A stretch of 64,000 nt of DNA from Actinotignum urinale DSM 15805 (GCF_000420445.1 NZ_ATUY01000004.1:62001-126000); one strand, 5' to 3'; positions 24,641 through 33,562 are shown, counted from the stretch's first letter. The notes: generated by a model not told the origin, from the letters alone. Translations and numbers: made by a program.

Positions 24641-26542
24641 ATGCCAAGAGAAAAGAACACAGATATTTATGTGGCTGAACTTCTGCGTGAAGCAGAGATC
24701 AAAGCGACTGCAGAAATCAGCGGCATTAAAGATATTGATGAAGCGTTAAAAACAGCGTCCAAACGTGGCACGGGAAAACTCGGTAGCCCGGAGTTTATTG
24801 CGCAAGTGAAAGACTTTGTGCTGATTATCGAAGATAAACGAGATACCAATTTTCATATCAAATGGAATGAGGATCAGAGTACTTTGGATCGCTCGGTGGA
24901 TGCGACGGTAAATTACGCTGTCAATGGGGCAGTTCACTATGGCGAACACGTTGCCAAACATACACCTTTTAAGAAGATTTTTGCCGTCGGGGTTTCCGGT
25001 GATGAGGTTCACCACCTGATCCAGCCGGTTTTTTGTGATGGAAAAACCATCTCGATTCTCGATCCAGTTGAAACTTTCATCAATTTCAATGAGCAAAACA
25101 TCGACGCTTATTATAACGAGCAGGTGAAAGGTATTCGTGCCGATGAGGAACTGGAACTGGAAGAGATCGTCAAACTCGCTGCCGAGCTGCATGAATATCT
25201 GCGCGACTATGCACAGCTTGGCGAAACCGAAAAGCCCCTGGTAGTCTCGGCGCTTCTTTTGGCATTGCAAGATCCCAGCTTCAAATTGGATGATCTGATC
25301 GGCGATGAGGTCAAAACGGATGGAGATATTGTCTGGGAAGCTCTCTCAAACCACTTAAAACGTATCCGGGTAAAACCCGATGTAAAACGTGAGATGATTC
25401 TGGATCAATTCACCATTATCAAGAACAGACAGTCACTCAATAAAAAGCGCGATGACTTGGGTATGACACCGCTTAAGTACTTTGGCATTTACCTACAGAA
25501 AAATATCCTGCAAGCGCTGCGTGCGAATGTAAAAGAAGATATCCTCGGACGCTTCTATTCTGAGTTTATGAGTTACTCCGGCGGTGACGGGCAGTCTCTC
25601 GGCGTTGTACTCACACCGAGCCATATTTGCGAACTCTTTTGTGACTTGCTGGATGTGAAACCGACCGACACTCTATTCGATCCCTGTACGGGAACGTCCA
25701 GCTTCCTCATCGCTGGAATGCACAGGATGCTCAAAAATGCGAAGGACGAACACCAGCGAAGCGAAATCAAGGAAAAGCAAATCCACGGCATCGAGTTGCG
25801 TGAAGACATGTTCACCATCGCTACAACTAACATGATTTTACGTGGAGACGGCAGATCAAACTTGGAATGCGACGACTTCTTTAATCGCTCCGCAGAAGAA
25901 ATCCAGCGAACCATTGCGCCCAGCGTCGGCATGATGAATCCGCCGTACTCGCAAGGGAAAAATGATGCCACATCCAAGTTGCGAGAGATCTCCTTTGTGG
26001 AACACCTTTTAGATTGCATGGCCGAAGGCGGACGGGTGGCGGTCATCGTTCCGCAATCCACCATGATTGGCAAAAACGGTGAAGATAAAAAGACGAAGCG
26101 GCGCATCTTAAAAAATCACACGCTGGAAGCCGTGATTACCTTGAATAAAAACACCTTTTACCGCGTCGGTGTAAATCCCAGTATTGCTGTCTTTACGGCT
26201 CATAAACCACAGCCCAAAGATCGGTTGGTGAAGTTTTTTAATTTTGAAGATGACGGTTTCGTGGTACGAAAACACGTCGGACTGGTGGAGACAGAGACCG
26301 CCAAGGATAAAAAACAGCGCCTGCTGGATTGCTTCCGGGGAAAACGGGAAGCTCCGACCAAGTTCATGGTGGAAACCACTATTGAAGCGGATGATGAATG
26401 GCTGCACTCTTTCTACTACTTTAATGACGAGATCCCGACGGAGAAAGATTTTCAGAAAACCATCGCAGATTACCTGACCTTCGAGTTCGACATGATCACT
26501 CACGGAAGAGGCTACCTCTTCGAGGAGGTGAGCACATGCTGA
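24641..26542 (+). CDS. BcgI-like type IIB restriction-modification A subunit (nuclease + N6-methyltransferase)
   Basis: 633 residues. The N-terminal 160 residues look like a PD-(D/E)XK nuclease: FVLIIEDKRDTNF gives the E64-x-K66 pair. A helical HsdM-type linker follows, then a gamma-class adenine methyltransferase with DPCTGTSSFLIAGM (about 347-360) and NPPYSQGKND (433-442). Length and layout match the A subunit of BcgI (nuclease and methylase in one chain, specificity in a second protein). No separate HsdR gene is present. The specificity gene starts inside the last codons of this one. Confidence 0.8.
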   Translation: MPREKNTDIYVAELLREAEIKATAEISGIKDIDEALKTASKRGTGKLGSPEFIAQVKDFVLIIEDKRDTNFHIKWNEDQSTLDRSVDATVNYAVNGAVHYGEHVAKHTPFKKIFAVGVSGDEVHHLIQPVFCDGKTISILDPVETFINFNEQNIDAYYNEQVKGIRADEELELEEIVKLAAELHEYLRDYAQLGETEKPLVVSALLLALQDPSFKLDDLIGDEVKTDGDIVWEALSNHLKRIRVKPDVKREMILDQFTIIKNRQSLNKKRDDLGMTPLKYFGIYLQKNILQALRANVKEDILGRFYSEFMSYSGGDGQSLGVVLTPSHICELFCDLLDVKPTDTLFDPCTGTSSFLIAGMHRMLKNAKDEHQRSEIKEKQIHGIELREDMFTIATTNMILRGDGRSNLECDDFFNRSAEEIQRTIAPSVGMMNPPYSQGKNDATSKLREISFVEHLLDCMAEGGRVAVIVPQSTMIGKNGEDKKTKRRILKNHTLEAVITLNKNTFYRVGVNPSIAVFTAHKPQPKDRLVKFFNFEDDGFVVRKHVGLVETETAKDKKQRLLDCFRGKREAPTKFMVETTIEADDEWLHSFYYFNDEIPTEKDFQKTIADYLTFEFDMITHGRGYLFEEVSTC

Positions 26543-27633
26543 GCTTGCAGGATAGAGAATGGAAGAACTTTTTTATCGAAGATGAGCTTACAATTAAGTC
26601 TGGGAAGCGACTCACAAAAGCTGATATGAAACCAGGCAAGATACCGTTTGTTGGCGCGTCTGATTCCAATAATGGAATTACGGCGTTTGTATCTAATGAA
26701 AACGAGAGCACTGATCAGAACATCCTTGGCGTTAATTATAACGGCAGTGTTGTAGAAACTTTTTATCATCCTTATAAAGCCACTTTTTCTGATGACGTGA
26801 AGCGTATTGGTATCAAAAAAACTGATTCGAACGACAAATATACACTTCTTTTTCTTAAGCAGTGCATTTTGCAACAAAAATCAAAATATGCATACGGATA
26901 CAAATTCAATGCTGAACGAATGAAAAGACAAAAAATCCTTCTCCCCATCACTCTCGATGGTGTACCCGATTGGCAATTCATGTCTGACTACATGAAGGAG
27001 CAGGAAAAACGCATGCTGGAGAAAGTCCTGCCCTACTTCAAGGATCGACTACTGGATGACTTGCTTGCTTTAGGCGCCATGCCTGACACCACATGGGGAG
27101 GCGTTAGACTGGGCGATCTTTTTAACATCACTATTGGGAAGACGCTGGACGGCAACAAAATTGACAAAGAGAATGGTCGCATTCCTTATGTCACGCGCAA
27201 AGAGACGAACAACGGTGTTGACGGATTTACCGAAGGACATGATGAGGCTTATCTTTGGGATAAAGTACCTGTCATTACCATCGGCAATGAGACGGCAAAA
27301 CCCTTTGTGCAGACCACACCATTTTATACGGGAACAAAGGTCAACATCTTGTCGCCGAAGCGAGCACTTTCCGCCGGAGCTTTAAAATTTATTGCCCGCT
27401 GCTTTGAATCGAATCGCGAGAGGTATTCCTACTCCTATACGGCAAACTCCACGCGTCTTGCCGAACAGCGCATCATGCTTCCTCTTACGGACAGCGGAGC
27501 ACTGAACCATGCTTACATGGAGCAGACCATCGCAAAACTTGAATCAGATTCCTTGTCATATGTTACAGAAATTATGCAAAATCGGTATGAAAAACTGGTA
27601 TCGTGCATAAACATTCAGGGGGGGGGGTACTGA
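26536..27633 (+). CDS. BcgI-like specificity (S/B) subunit with two target-recognition domains
   Basis: 365 residues; ATG after GAGGAGG, overlapping the A-subunit stop. Target-recognition domain 1 spans about 1-150 (WKNFFIEDELTIKSGKRL), with a conserved connector WQFMSDYMKEQEKRMLEKVL. Domain 2 spans about 185-350 (GGVRLGDLFNITIGKTLDGN). The reading frame ends GGGY directly in and after a run of ten G. One added G would continue it into a third recognition domain. The two domains together define the two half-sites read by the complex. Confidence 0.82.
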   Translation: MLSLQDREWKNFFIEDELTIKSGKRLTKADMKPGKIPFVGASDSNNGITAFVSNENESTDQNILGVNYNGSVVETFYHPYKATFSDDVKRIGIKKTDSNDKYTLLFLKQCILQQKSKYAYGYKFNAERMKRQKILLPITLDGVPDWQFMSDYMKEQEKRMLEKVLPYFKDRLLDDLLALGAMPDTTWGGVRLGDLFNITIGKTLDGNKIDKENGRIPYVTRKETNNGVDGFTEGHDEAYLWDKVPVITIGNETAKPFVQTTPFYTGTKVNILSPKRALSAGALKFIARCFESNRERYSYSYTANSTRLAEQRIMLPLTDSGALNHAYMEQTIAKLESDSLSYVTEIMQNRYEKLVSCINIQGGGY

Positions 27634-28121
27634 CCGATAGAGATTGGAAGGCTTTCGGGTACGAAGAGATGTTCAAAAACATAGGTCGCGGAAAGCGATT
27701 AAAGAAAGACGATCATATAATAGGAAAGATGCCTTACGTTTCCTCTACTGCTCAGAACAACGGTGTTGATGGTTTCGTCGGCAACGATGAAAAAGTGCGT
27801 GTGTATCAGAACTGCTTAACAGTAGCAAATAGTGGATCTGTAGGAACAGCTTTTTATCAGCCATTTGAATTTGTAGCAAGTGATCACGTGACAGCATTAG
27901 GAAATAGCAAATTGAATGAATATAGCTATCAATTTTTAGCAACATTAGTTTCTCGTTTGCAAGAAAAATACAGCTTTAATCGGGAAATTAATGACGAACG
28001 AATTCGTAGAGAGCAAATACTTCTCCCGGTTTCCTTGGACGGTGATCCAGACTGGCAATTTATGTCAGATTATATGCGGGCACAGGAGGCTTTGCAGATT
28101 TTGAATGCACTGAAACGATGA
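27603..28121 (+). CDS. Out-of-frame third target-recognition domain
   Basis: Open frame of 172 codons. After eight residues encoded by the tract region it reads LTDRDWKAFGYEEMF, NIGRGKRLKKDD and LPVSLDGDPDWQFMSDYM, clearly homologous to domain 1 of the preceding S subunit. The GTG at 27603 has no good ribosome site, so separate translation is doubtful. The likely expression route is a one-base change in the ten-G tract, giving a 528-residue fusion. It could instead be a remnant half-S gene. Confidence 0.75.
   Translation: MHKHSGGGVLTDRDWKAFGYEEMFKNIGRGKRLKKDDHIIGKMPYVSSTAQNNGVDGFVGNDEKVRVYQNCLTVANSGSVGTAFYQPFEFVASDHVTALGNSKLNEYSYQFLATLVSRLQEKYSFNREINDERIRREQILLPVSLDGDPDWQFMSDYMRAQEALQILNALKR
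27618..27627 (+). repeat. Ten-G homopolymer (phase-variation tract)
   Basis: Ten consecutive G at the 3' end of the S-subunit frame. Ten G gives a 365-residue S protein; eleven (or eight) G puts the downstream recognition domain in frame; nine stops after a few codons. Such runs are classic slipped-strand switches. Confidence 0.85.
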
Positions 28122-28135
28122 GCAATCTGAACCTT

Positions 28136-28184
28136 TTAACGATTCCTTAAACAATTTAACGATTCCCTAAACCTTTTAACGATT
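28136..28184 (+). repeat. Three direct repeats of TTAACGATT at 20-bp period
   Basis: TTAACGATT at 28136, 28156 and 28176, with the flanking TCCYTAAA also repeated. The array begins just after the stop of the restriction cluster and marks the right end of the phage-type sequence. It could be a recombinase subsite array or the edge of the integrated element. Confidence 0.65.
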
Positions 28185-28554
28185 ACTCGCTCAGGGGTAC
28201 GAAAATCGGAAACAGGCACACCAACATGAGGTACAGAAAAGCTCTAAAATCATACAAAAACTGCCACGAAAAGCAGCAGAGGAAGTTCTGCAGAAAGGCG
28301 AAAATCCCTGTAAATCAAGGGATTTCGAGGATAAACACATGACTTACGCACCAGCGTTAAATTGTATCAAATACAGTGTCGGAATAGATTCTGCCTATGG
28401 TACGGGTGGTTTGCAACGCCGTGTGGCGGTGTTGAATAGTGGTGTGTTGGCTGGTGTGACTCTTGTGGTGGGTTCTGTGTTGGTTATGCCGATTTCTATG
28501 ATTGCTTCTGGTGATAATAGTGTTGTTGCCGGTGTGGATGAATACGCGAAGTAA
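28180..28554 (+). pseudogene. Chimeric gene fragment ending in a hydrophobic segment
   Basis: One open frame of about 124 codons without a convincing start near its beginning (first ATG at 28339). The first half (QKLPRKAAEEVLQKGENPCKS) is charged and phage-like; the second half (RRVAVLNSGVLAGVTLVVGSVLVMPISM) is a membrane segment resembling the tail of an ABC permease of the host type. It looks like a fusion formed at the element boundary. Unlikely to be functional. Confidence 0.4.
28302..28325. repeat. Inverted repeat near the element boundary
   Basis: Arms AAATCCCT / AGGGATTT separated by 8 nt. Placed between the 20-bp repeats and the first host-like sequence, so it is a candidate part of an attachment site or a terminator without a T-run. 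Confidence 0.4.
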
Positions 28555-28668
28555 AAAGAAGGCTTCGGGCGATTCGAATAATTCTGGTGATGTAGGTATG
28601 GGCGATAGTGATGGCGTAAGTGGTGATGTGGATGATTCTGATGTGAGTTCTCGGGTTGCGTCCTTGTT
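28523..28668 (+). repeat. 146-bp direct repeat, left copy
   Basis: Matches 35254-35399 with 7 mismatches and no gaps (offset 6731). It encodes PVWMNTRSKKKASGDS and an Asp/Gly/Ser-rich linker in one frame, an internal piece of an ABC transporter ATPase. Confidence 0.9.
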
Positions 28669-28677
28669 AATGGCGAT

Positions 28678-28932
28678 ATGATTGTATATGCTATTTACAC
28701 AAAAGATTCTGTGCCGAGTCCGAATCCAACTCCAAATCCTCCTACGCCGGAATTGAAGCCGCAGCCTGAGACACCAGCTCCTAAGCCGCAGCCTGAAAAG
28801 CGTATTGGTATGCTTCCTAAAACAGGCGAATCAGCATCGTTTGCAGGCTTGCTCGCAGCAGTGCTTGGCTTCTCGATTGTGGGACTTGCAATTTTTCGTA
28901 AGAAGAAAATGATGGAAGAAAACAATAAGTAG
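28678..28932 (+). pseudogene. C-terminal fragment of an LPXTG surface protein
   Basis: 84 codons: a Pro-rich wall-spanning stretch (PNPTPNPPTPELKPQPETPAPK), LPKTGE sortase signal, a hydrophobic helix (FAGLLAAVLGFSIVGLAIF) and a basic tail RKKKMMEENNK. There is no signal peptide, no ribosome site and no body of the protein, so only the anchor end of a cell-wall protein remains. It is joined out of frame to the left 146-bp repeat. Confidence 0.8.
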
Positions 28933-28971
28933 GCACTGCTTGTTTTAAGTAACTAGCATTGTTTATTGAAA

Positions 28972-29005
28972 GGTGGCTCGAGCTATATGTTAGAGCCATC
29001 TTTTT
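28972..29005 (+). terminator. Terminator after the LPXTG fragment
   Basis: 8-bp stem GGTGGCTC / GAGCCATC with a 13-nt loop, followed by TTTTT. Evidently the original terminator of the surface-protein gene. Confidence 0.75.
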
Positions 29006-29330
29006 GTATGTAATCTTGTGAGTGTTATTTGAGATAAGCTTTCTTATTTCAATAAGAAATAATATGTTGCTCCGAGCTAAGGTTTCAGGATTCCTATAAA
29101 TAGTTTCAGAGTTCAAGGGCAAGTTTTCATTGTATCCACCACGTGATGAAACTAAACAAGTTGTTACTAATCGCGTAAGAACGACCTTAATCATAACATT
29201 AATATCATTATACCATAGTTTGAAAAAATAAAAGATTATATTTCATCTACGTTTCATAAAAGGTGCGTAGATTGAAAGTAGCTATGAAATGCTATTGTGT
29301 CAAAAATAAAGTAGGAATGATTTATGAGAA

Positions 29331-29429
29331 TTGAAAATTGAGAATTGCAATTATCTGGAGTGTATCAGATGTGGACGATGTAAAAAGGCTTGTCCAGTGG
29401 ATGCAATTAGTTGTGGAGTAAGAAAATAG
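29331..29429 (+). pseudogene. Fragment of a 4Fe-4S ferredoxin-type protein
   Basis: About 32 codons after an in-frame stop, reading LECIRCGRCKKACPVDAISC, a complete CxxCxxCxxxCP cluster motif followed by a stop. No start codon or upstream domain. It lies just before the ABC permease gene in the AT-rich module and shows that the module was excised from a different gene context. The rest of 29006-29447 holds a short inverted repeat (ATCTACG / CGTAGAT, 29245-29272) and no gene. Confidence 0.7.
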
Positions 29430-29447
29430 AGAGGAGTAGTTAGGAAA

Positions 29448-30734
29448 GTGATAAAAAATGCGACAGCATATGTTTTAAGAAAAAAGAATAGAACGGTGAT
29501 AGTTTTTATTATTTTGACAGTAGTTCTTTCATGTTTATACGCTTGTCTGAATATTTTGAAATCAGGAGCCAGTTTGGAGAAGTCTTTATATAAATCTTCT
29601 AATTCATCTTCAACCATAGCCAGAAAAGATAGGCAGGGATATTTTGACAAAAATGAGTTAAAAGGTATAAACGATATAAAGGAAATTGAAGAGATAATTA
29701 CTCAATATGAAGGCTTGGCAAGATTGTCAAATACCAATGCAGTTGACAGCGGACAACAAATTACCAGAGATGATATTCCAAGCTATTTAAAAAATATTGT
29801 ATCAATACAAGCTACAAGCAATGTAAAAAGAAATGTTTTGTTTAATAGTGGAGTTTTTACAATAAAAGAGGGAAGAAATATTGAAAAAAATGATAAAAAT
29901 AAGATATTAGTTCATGAGGAGTTTGTCGAAAAAAATAAATTAAAATTAAGCGATAAAATTAATTTAGAATTTGTGAATCCAAATCAAAATGATAAAAGTA
30001 ATAAGCAAACTGAATTTGAAATTGTTGGAATTTTTTCGGGAAAGAAACAGGAGACACAAACAGGATTGTCTTCAGACTTGACTGAAAATATGATGTTTAC
30101 GGATTATGATTCAGCACAAAAGGCTTTGAATCTTGAAGGAAATAAACTACTTGTAAATAAGATGCCATTCTTTACAAGTACTCCTGAAAAGATGGACGAG
30201 GCAATAAATAAAGTTAAAAAGATTAATGTAGATTGGGAAAAAACTTATACTGTTGATAAGGGTTCAAACTCATTTAAAGAAGCTTTAGAGTCATTGAGCG
30301 GCGTTAAACACATAATAAAAATAATGACTTTTGCAATTATGATTGGTGGTTCTGTAGTCCTTTCATTGATATTGATCTTATGGTTAAGAGAAAGGATTTA
30401 TGAAATCGGAATTTTGTTATCCATAGGGGTAAGTAAATTAAAAATTATAGGTCAATTCATAGTGGAATTAATATTTATATCTATTCCTGCATTGTTCGTA
30501 TCATTGATATTTGGAAATTTGGTAGTAAATCAAATTATTGGAGGATTGATTAGTTCCGAGGATACTACATCAATTACATCTAATTTTATAAGTAGCGGAT
30601 ACAATACAAACGGTTTAATAACTTTTGCACAAAGTTATGGGGCCTTGGCGCTAATTATACTTTTATCGGTAGTCTTTGCATCAGGATTGATTTTAATAAA
30701 GAAACCGAAAGAAATTTTATCACAAATTAGCTAG
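29448..30734 (+). CDS. FtsX-family ABC transporter permease 1
   Basis: 428 residues, GTG start with GAGGAG upstream. One N-terminal membrane helix (VIVFIILTVVLSCLYACL, about 14-31), a large extracytoplasmic domain (about 35-280) and three C-terminal helices in the MacB/FtsX topology (IMTFAIMIGGSVVLSLILIL; FIVELIFISIPALFVSLIF; ALALIILLSVVFASGLILI). The LLSIGVSKLKIIGQF segment is the coupling helix of this family. With the ATPase and second permease it likely exports or senses peptides or antimicrobials. Codon use is strikingly AT-rich. Confidence 0.88.
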   Translation: MIKNATAYVLRKKNRTVIVFIILTVVLSCLYACLNILKSGASLEKSLYKSSNSSSTIARKDRQGYFDKNELKGINDIKEIEEIITQYEGLARLSNTNAVDSGQQITRDDIPSYLKNIVSIQATSNVKRNVLFNSGVFTIKEGRNIEKNDKNKILVHEEFVEKNKLKLSDKINLEFVNPNQNDKSNKQTEFEIVGIFSGKKQETQTGLSSDLTENMMFTDYDSAQKALNLEGNKLLVNKMPFFTSTPEKMDEAINKVKKINVDWEKTYTVDKGSNSFKEALESLSGVKHIIKIMTFAIMIGGSVVLSLILILWLRERIYEIGILLSIGVSKLKIIGQFIVELIFISIPALFVSLIFGNLVVNQIIGGLISSEDTTSITSNFISSGYNTNGLITFAQSYGALALIILLSVVFASGLILIKKPKEILSQIS

Positions 30735-30744
30735 GAAGAAATAA

Positions 30745-31389
30745 ATGAACACTTTAGAAATTAAAAATGTAACATATAGTTATGCGAATTCAAAAGAAAA
30801 AGTTTTATCATTAATAAATCAAGGATTTGAACTTGGCAAATTTTATGCGATTATCGGTAAATCAGGAACGGGAAAGTCAACTTTACTTTCACTATTAGCG
30901 GGATTGGATAAGCCAAATAGCGGAGAAATTTTGTTCAATAACGAAAATATAGAAAAAGCAGGTTACAGTAATCATAGAAAGAATAATATATCTTTAGTAT
31001 TCCAAAACTATAATCTTATAGATTATCTATCACCATTAGAAAATATCAGATTGGTAAATAGTAAAGCCTCTGAAGATATCTTACTTGAATTGGGACTTGA
31101 TAGAACTCAAGTTAGAAGAAATGTAATGAAACTATCAGGTGGACAACAACAAAGAGTTGCTATTGCAAGAGCTTTAGTATCAGAAGCACCTGTTATTTTG
31201 GCAGACGAACCTACAGGCAACCTGGATGAAACTACTGCAGGAGAAATAATAGAAGTATTGAAAAAACTTGCAAAAGAGAGAAATAAATGCGTAATAGTAG
31301 TAACTCATAGTAAAGAAGTTGCAAGTGCAGCCGACACAATACTTAAGCTTAATAATAAGAGATTAAAAGAAGTAGCAAAAAGTAATTAG
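30745..31389 (+). CDS. ABC transporter ATP-binding protein
   Basis: 214 residues of the LolD/MacB ATPase type: Walker [11 protein letters not shown]-loop [16 protein letters not shown], signature LSGGQQQR, Walker [13 protein letters not shown], switch His in VVTHSKE. It powers the two flanking FtsX-type permeases. It lies 10 bp after permease 1 and 10 bp before permease 2, and is clearly one operon with them. Confidence 0.95.
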   Translation: MNTLEIKNVTYSYANSKEKVLSLINQGFELGKFYAIIGKSGTGKSTLLSLLAGLDKPNSGEILFNNENIEKAGYSNHRKNNISLVFQNYNLIDYLSPLENIRLVNSKASEDILLELGLDRTQVRRNVMKLSGGQQQRVAIARALVSEAPVILADEPTGNLDETTAGEIIEVLKKLAKERNKCVIVVTHSKEVASAADTILKLNNKRLKEVAKSN

Positions 31390-31399
31390 GGGGTAAGTA

Positions 31400-32779
31400 A
31401 TGTTTAAAAATGCTTTTGCGTACGTAACCAGAAAGAGTTTAAAATCATTAATCATACTTTCAATTATCTTATCAATGTCAGTTCTTAGCTTGATAAGTTT
31501 ATCTATGAAAGATGCTACAAATAAGGCGTCAAAAGAAACTTTTGGAAATATTTCAAACAGTTTTACAATGGAAATAAATAGAAGAGTAAATCAAGGAACT
31601 CCCAGAGGTGGCGGTAATGTAAGAGGTCAAGATATCAAGAAAATTGTTGATTCAGGACATGTAGATAATTTTGTTAAGAGAATCAACAGTGTTGCCAACC
31701 TTGATGACAATTTAGATATAGTTCAAGCACCGGGAGTTGCTCAAAATGAATCTGCCGAAAGAGCTAAAAACTTCAAAAGAGCAGTTATGTTAACAGGTGT
31801 AAACAGTTCTCAAAAAGAAACAAAATTTGTTTCCGGAGCATATAAATTAGTTGAAGGTGAACATTTAAACAGCGAAGATAAAAACAAAATTTTAATGCAT
31901 AAAGACTTAGCTGCAAAAAATAATTTAAAAGTTGGGGATAAGATTAAATTAAAATCCAATTTATATGATGCAGATAATGAAAAGAGAGCAAATGAAACTG
32001 TAGAAGTAGAAATTAAGGGTCTTTTTGATGGACATGGTGAAGGCGGAGTAACTTATTCACAAGAACTTTATGAAAATACTTTAATTACAGGTGTTCATAC
32101 AGCCGCCAAACTTTATGGAAATACTGAAGATACAGCAACTTACCAAGATGCAACATTTTTTGTAAAAGGGAATAGAAATGTAGATCAAGTAATAAAAGAT
32201 CTTCAAAAACTCGATATTAACTGGAGCTCATATAATTTAATTAAGAGTTCTTCAAACTTCCCTGCATTACAAGAATCAATTTCAGGTATATATTCAATTG
32301 CAAATCAATTATTTGCAGGTTCTCTAATATTTGCAGGTTTAGTAGTTACACTATTATTATTCCTGTGGATGAATGCCAGAAAGAAAGAAATTGCAGTATT
32401 GTTATCAGTAGGAATTTCTAAAACTAAGATATTCGGACAATTTGCCATTGAATTACTTTTCGTTGCAATACCGGCATTCATAGGTTCGTATTTCCTAGCC
32501 GAATATACAGGAAATTTGCTTGGAAACAGTATTTTACAAAACGTTACGGGAAGTATTGCAAAACAAATTGCTAGACAGTCAGCATCAACTAAATTAGGAG
32601 GCGGAGCTGAAGTTGACGGATTTAATAAGACATTAACAAGTTTAGATGTCAGCATTAATCCAAAAGCCTTTCTTTATGTAGTATTGTTCATGTCAATTGT
32701 GCTTGCAATTGCATTGGTAATATCTTCTTCAAATATTTTAAGAAAGAAACCAAAAGAATTATTAATTGATACAAATTAG
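31400..32779 (+). CDS. FtsX-family ABC transporter permease 2
   Basis: 459 residues with the same plan as permease 1: N-terminal helix (SLIILSIILSMSVLSLISL), large external domain, three C-terminal helices and coupling segment VLLSVGISKTKIFGQF. The external domain has a Gly-rich loop (TPRGGGNVRGQD). Together the two different permeases form a heterodimeric transporter. A strong terminator follows before the regulatory genes. Confidence 0.88.
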   Translation: MFKNAFAYVTRKSLKSLIILSIILSMSVLSLISLSMKDATNKASKETFGNISNSFTMEINRRVNQGTPRGGGNVRGQDIKKIVDSGHVDNFVKRINSVANLDDNLDIVQAPGVAQNESAERAKNFKRAVMLTGVNSSQKETKFVSGAYKLVEGEHLNSEDKNKILMHKDLAAKNNLKVGDKIKLKSNLYDADNEKRANETVEVEIKGLFDGHGEGGVTYSQELYENTLITGVHTAAKLYGNTEDTATYQDATFFVKGNRNVDQVIKDLQKLDINWSSYNLIKSSSNFPALQESISGIYSIANQLFAGSLIFAGLVVTLLLFLWMNARKKEIAVLLSVGISKTKIFGQFAIELLFVAIPAFIGSYFLAEYTGNLLGNSILQNVTGSIAKQIARQSASTKLGGGAEVDGFNKTLTSLDVSINPKAFLYVVLFMSIVLAIALVISSSNILRKKPKELLIDTN

Positions 32780-32823
32780 TTTTTATCATAGGGGGTACTT
32801 CGTAATACTCTAATACGATAGCA

Positions 32824-32862
32824 AAAATTATCGGTGTATATACATCGATAATTTTTGTTTTT
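32824..32862 (+). terminator. Terminator after the ABC transporter operon
   Basis: Perfect 10-bp arms AAAATTATCG / CGATAATTTT with a 12-nt loop that is itself nearly palindromic, followed by TGTTTTTT. It separates transporter and two-component transcripts. Confidence 0.85.
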
Positions 32863-32905
32863 TGGAAAAATAGTATTAGTAATTTTTTATATAAAAGGTG
32901 GGCTT

Positions 32906-33562
32906 ATGAGAATATTAGTTGTCGAAGACGATCAAATTATCAGAGATGGAATCTGTGAGTATTTATCTGCATTCGGTTATGACATTATTGAAGCGAAAGA
33001 CGGACAGGAAGCCTTAATAAAATTTAATGACAATGAGATTAATTTAGTAATTTTAGATATACAAATTCCTTTCATAAACGGGTTGGAAGTCTTAAAAGAA
33101 ATCAGAAAAAAAAGTAATTTGCCTGTGTTGATGCTTACAGCATTTAATGATGAGGAATATAAGATAAATGCTTTTTCAAGTTTGGCGGACGGTTATATGG
33201 AAAAGCCGTTTTCACTACCTGTCTTAAAAGTCAGGATAGATTCTTTAATTAAAAGGCATTACGAAAGTCATGAGAAACTTGAATATAACAATACTGAAGT
33301 TAATTTCACAAGTTATACAGCCAAGTACAACGGCAAGGATGTGGATATAAATGCAAAAGAACTTGAGGTATTGAAATATTTATTGGAAAACGAAGGACAT
33401 GCTTTGACCAGAGCACAGATAATAGATAATGTGTGGAAAGAAACGGATGAAATTCCTTTTGACAGGGTTATAGATGTCTATATAAAAAAGTTGAGAAAAA
33501 AACTTGGTTTGGATTGTATTGTAACAATCAGAAATGTTGGTTATAAATTGGACAGAAAATGA
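32906..33562 (+). CDS. OmpR-family response regulator
   Basis: 218 residues from MRILVVEDDQ, ATG after AAAGGTGG. Receiver domain with acidic pair EDD (about 7-9), phosphorylated Asp in LVILDIQIPF, Thr in MLTAFND and Lys in MEKPFS; C-terminal winged helix (AKELEVLKYLLENEGHALTRAQIIDNVW; VIDVYIKKLRKKL). Controls, most probably, the neighbouring ABC transporter. Its stop overlaps the kinase start. Confidence 0.93.
   Translation: MRILVVEDDQIIRDGICEYLSAFGYDIIEAKDGQEALIKFNDNEINLVILDIQIPFINGLEVLKEIRKKSNLPVLMLTAFNDEEYKINAFSSLADGYMEKPFSLPVLKVRIDSLIKRHYESHEKLEYNNTEVNFTSYTAKYNGKDVDINAKELEVLKYLLENEGHALTRAQIIDNVWKETDEIPFDRVIDVYIKKLRKKLGLDCIVTIRNVGYKLDRK

Noticed and set aside
27603-28121. Independent third-domain specificity gene
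   Set aside because: The GTG lacks a ribosome site and the frame starts within the G tract; fusion by slippage is more likely, though not proven.
28122-28560. Assembly chimera joining a Firmicutes contig to an actinobacterial one
   Set aside because: Host-type ABC fragments occur on both sides of the AT-rich module, and a second Firmicutes-like gene is nested at 59.6 kb, so real transfer is the simpler reading; read coverage across 28.1-28.6 kb would settle it.
32824-32862. Hairpin as operator for the response regulator
   Set aside because: The perfect stem followed by a long T-run fits a terminator better than an operator.
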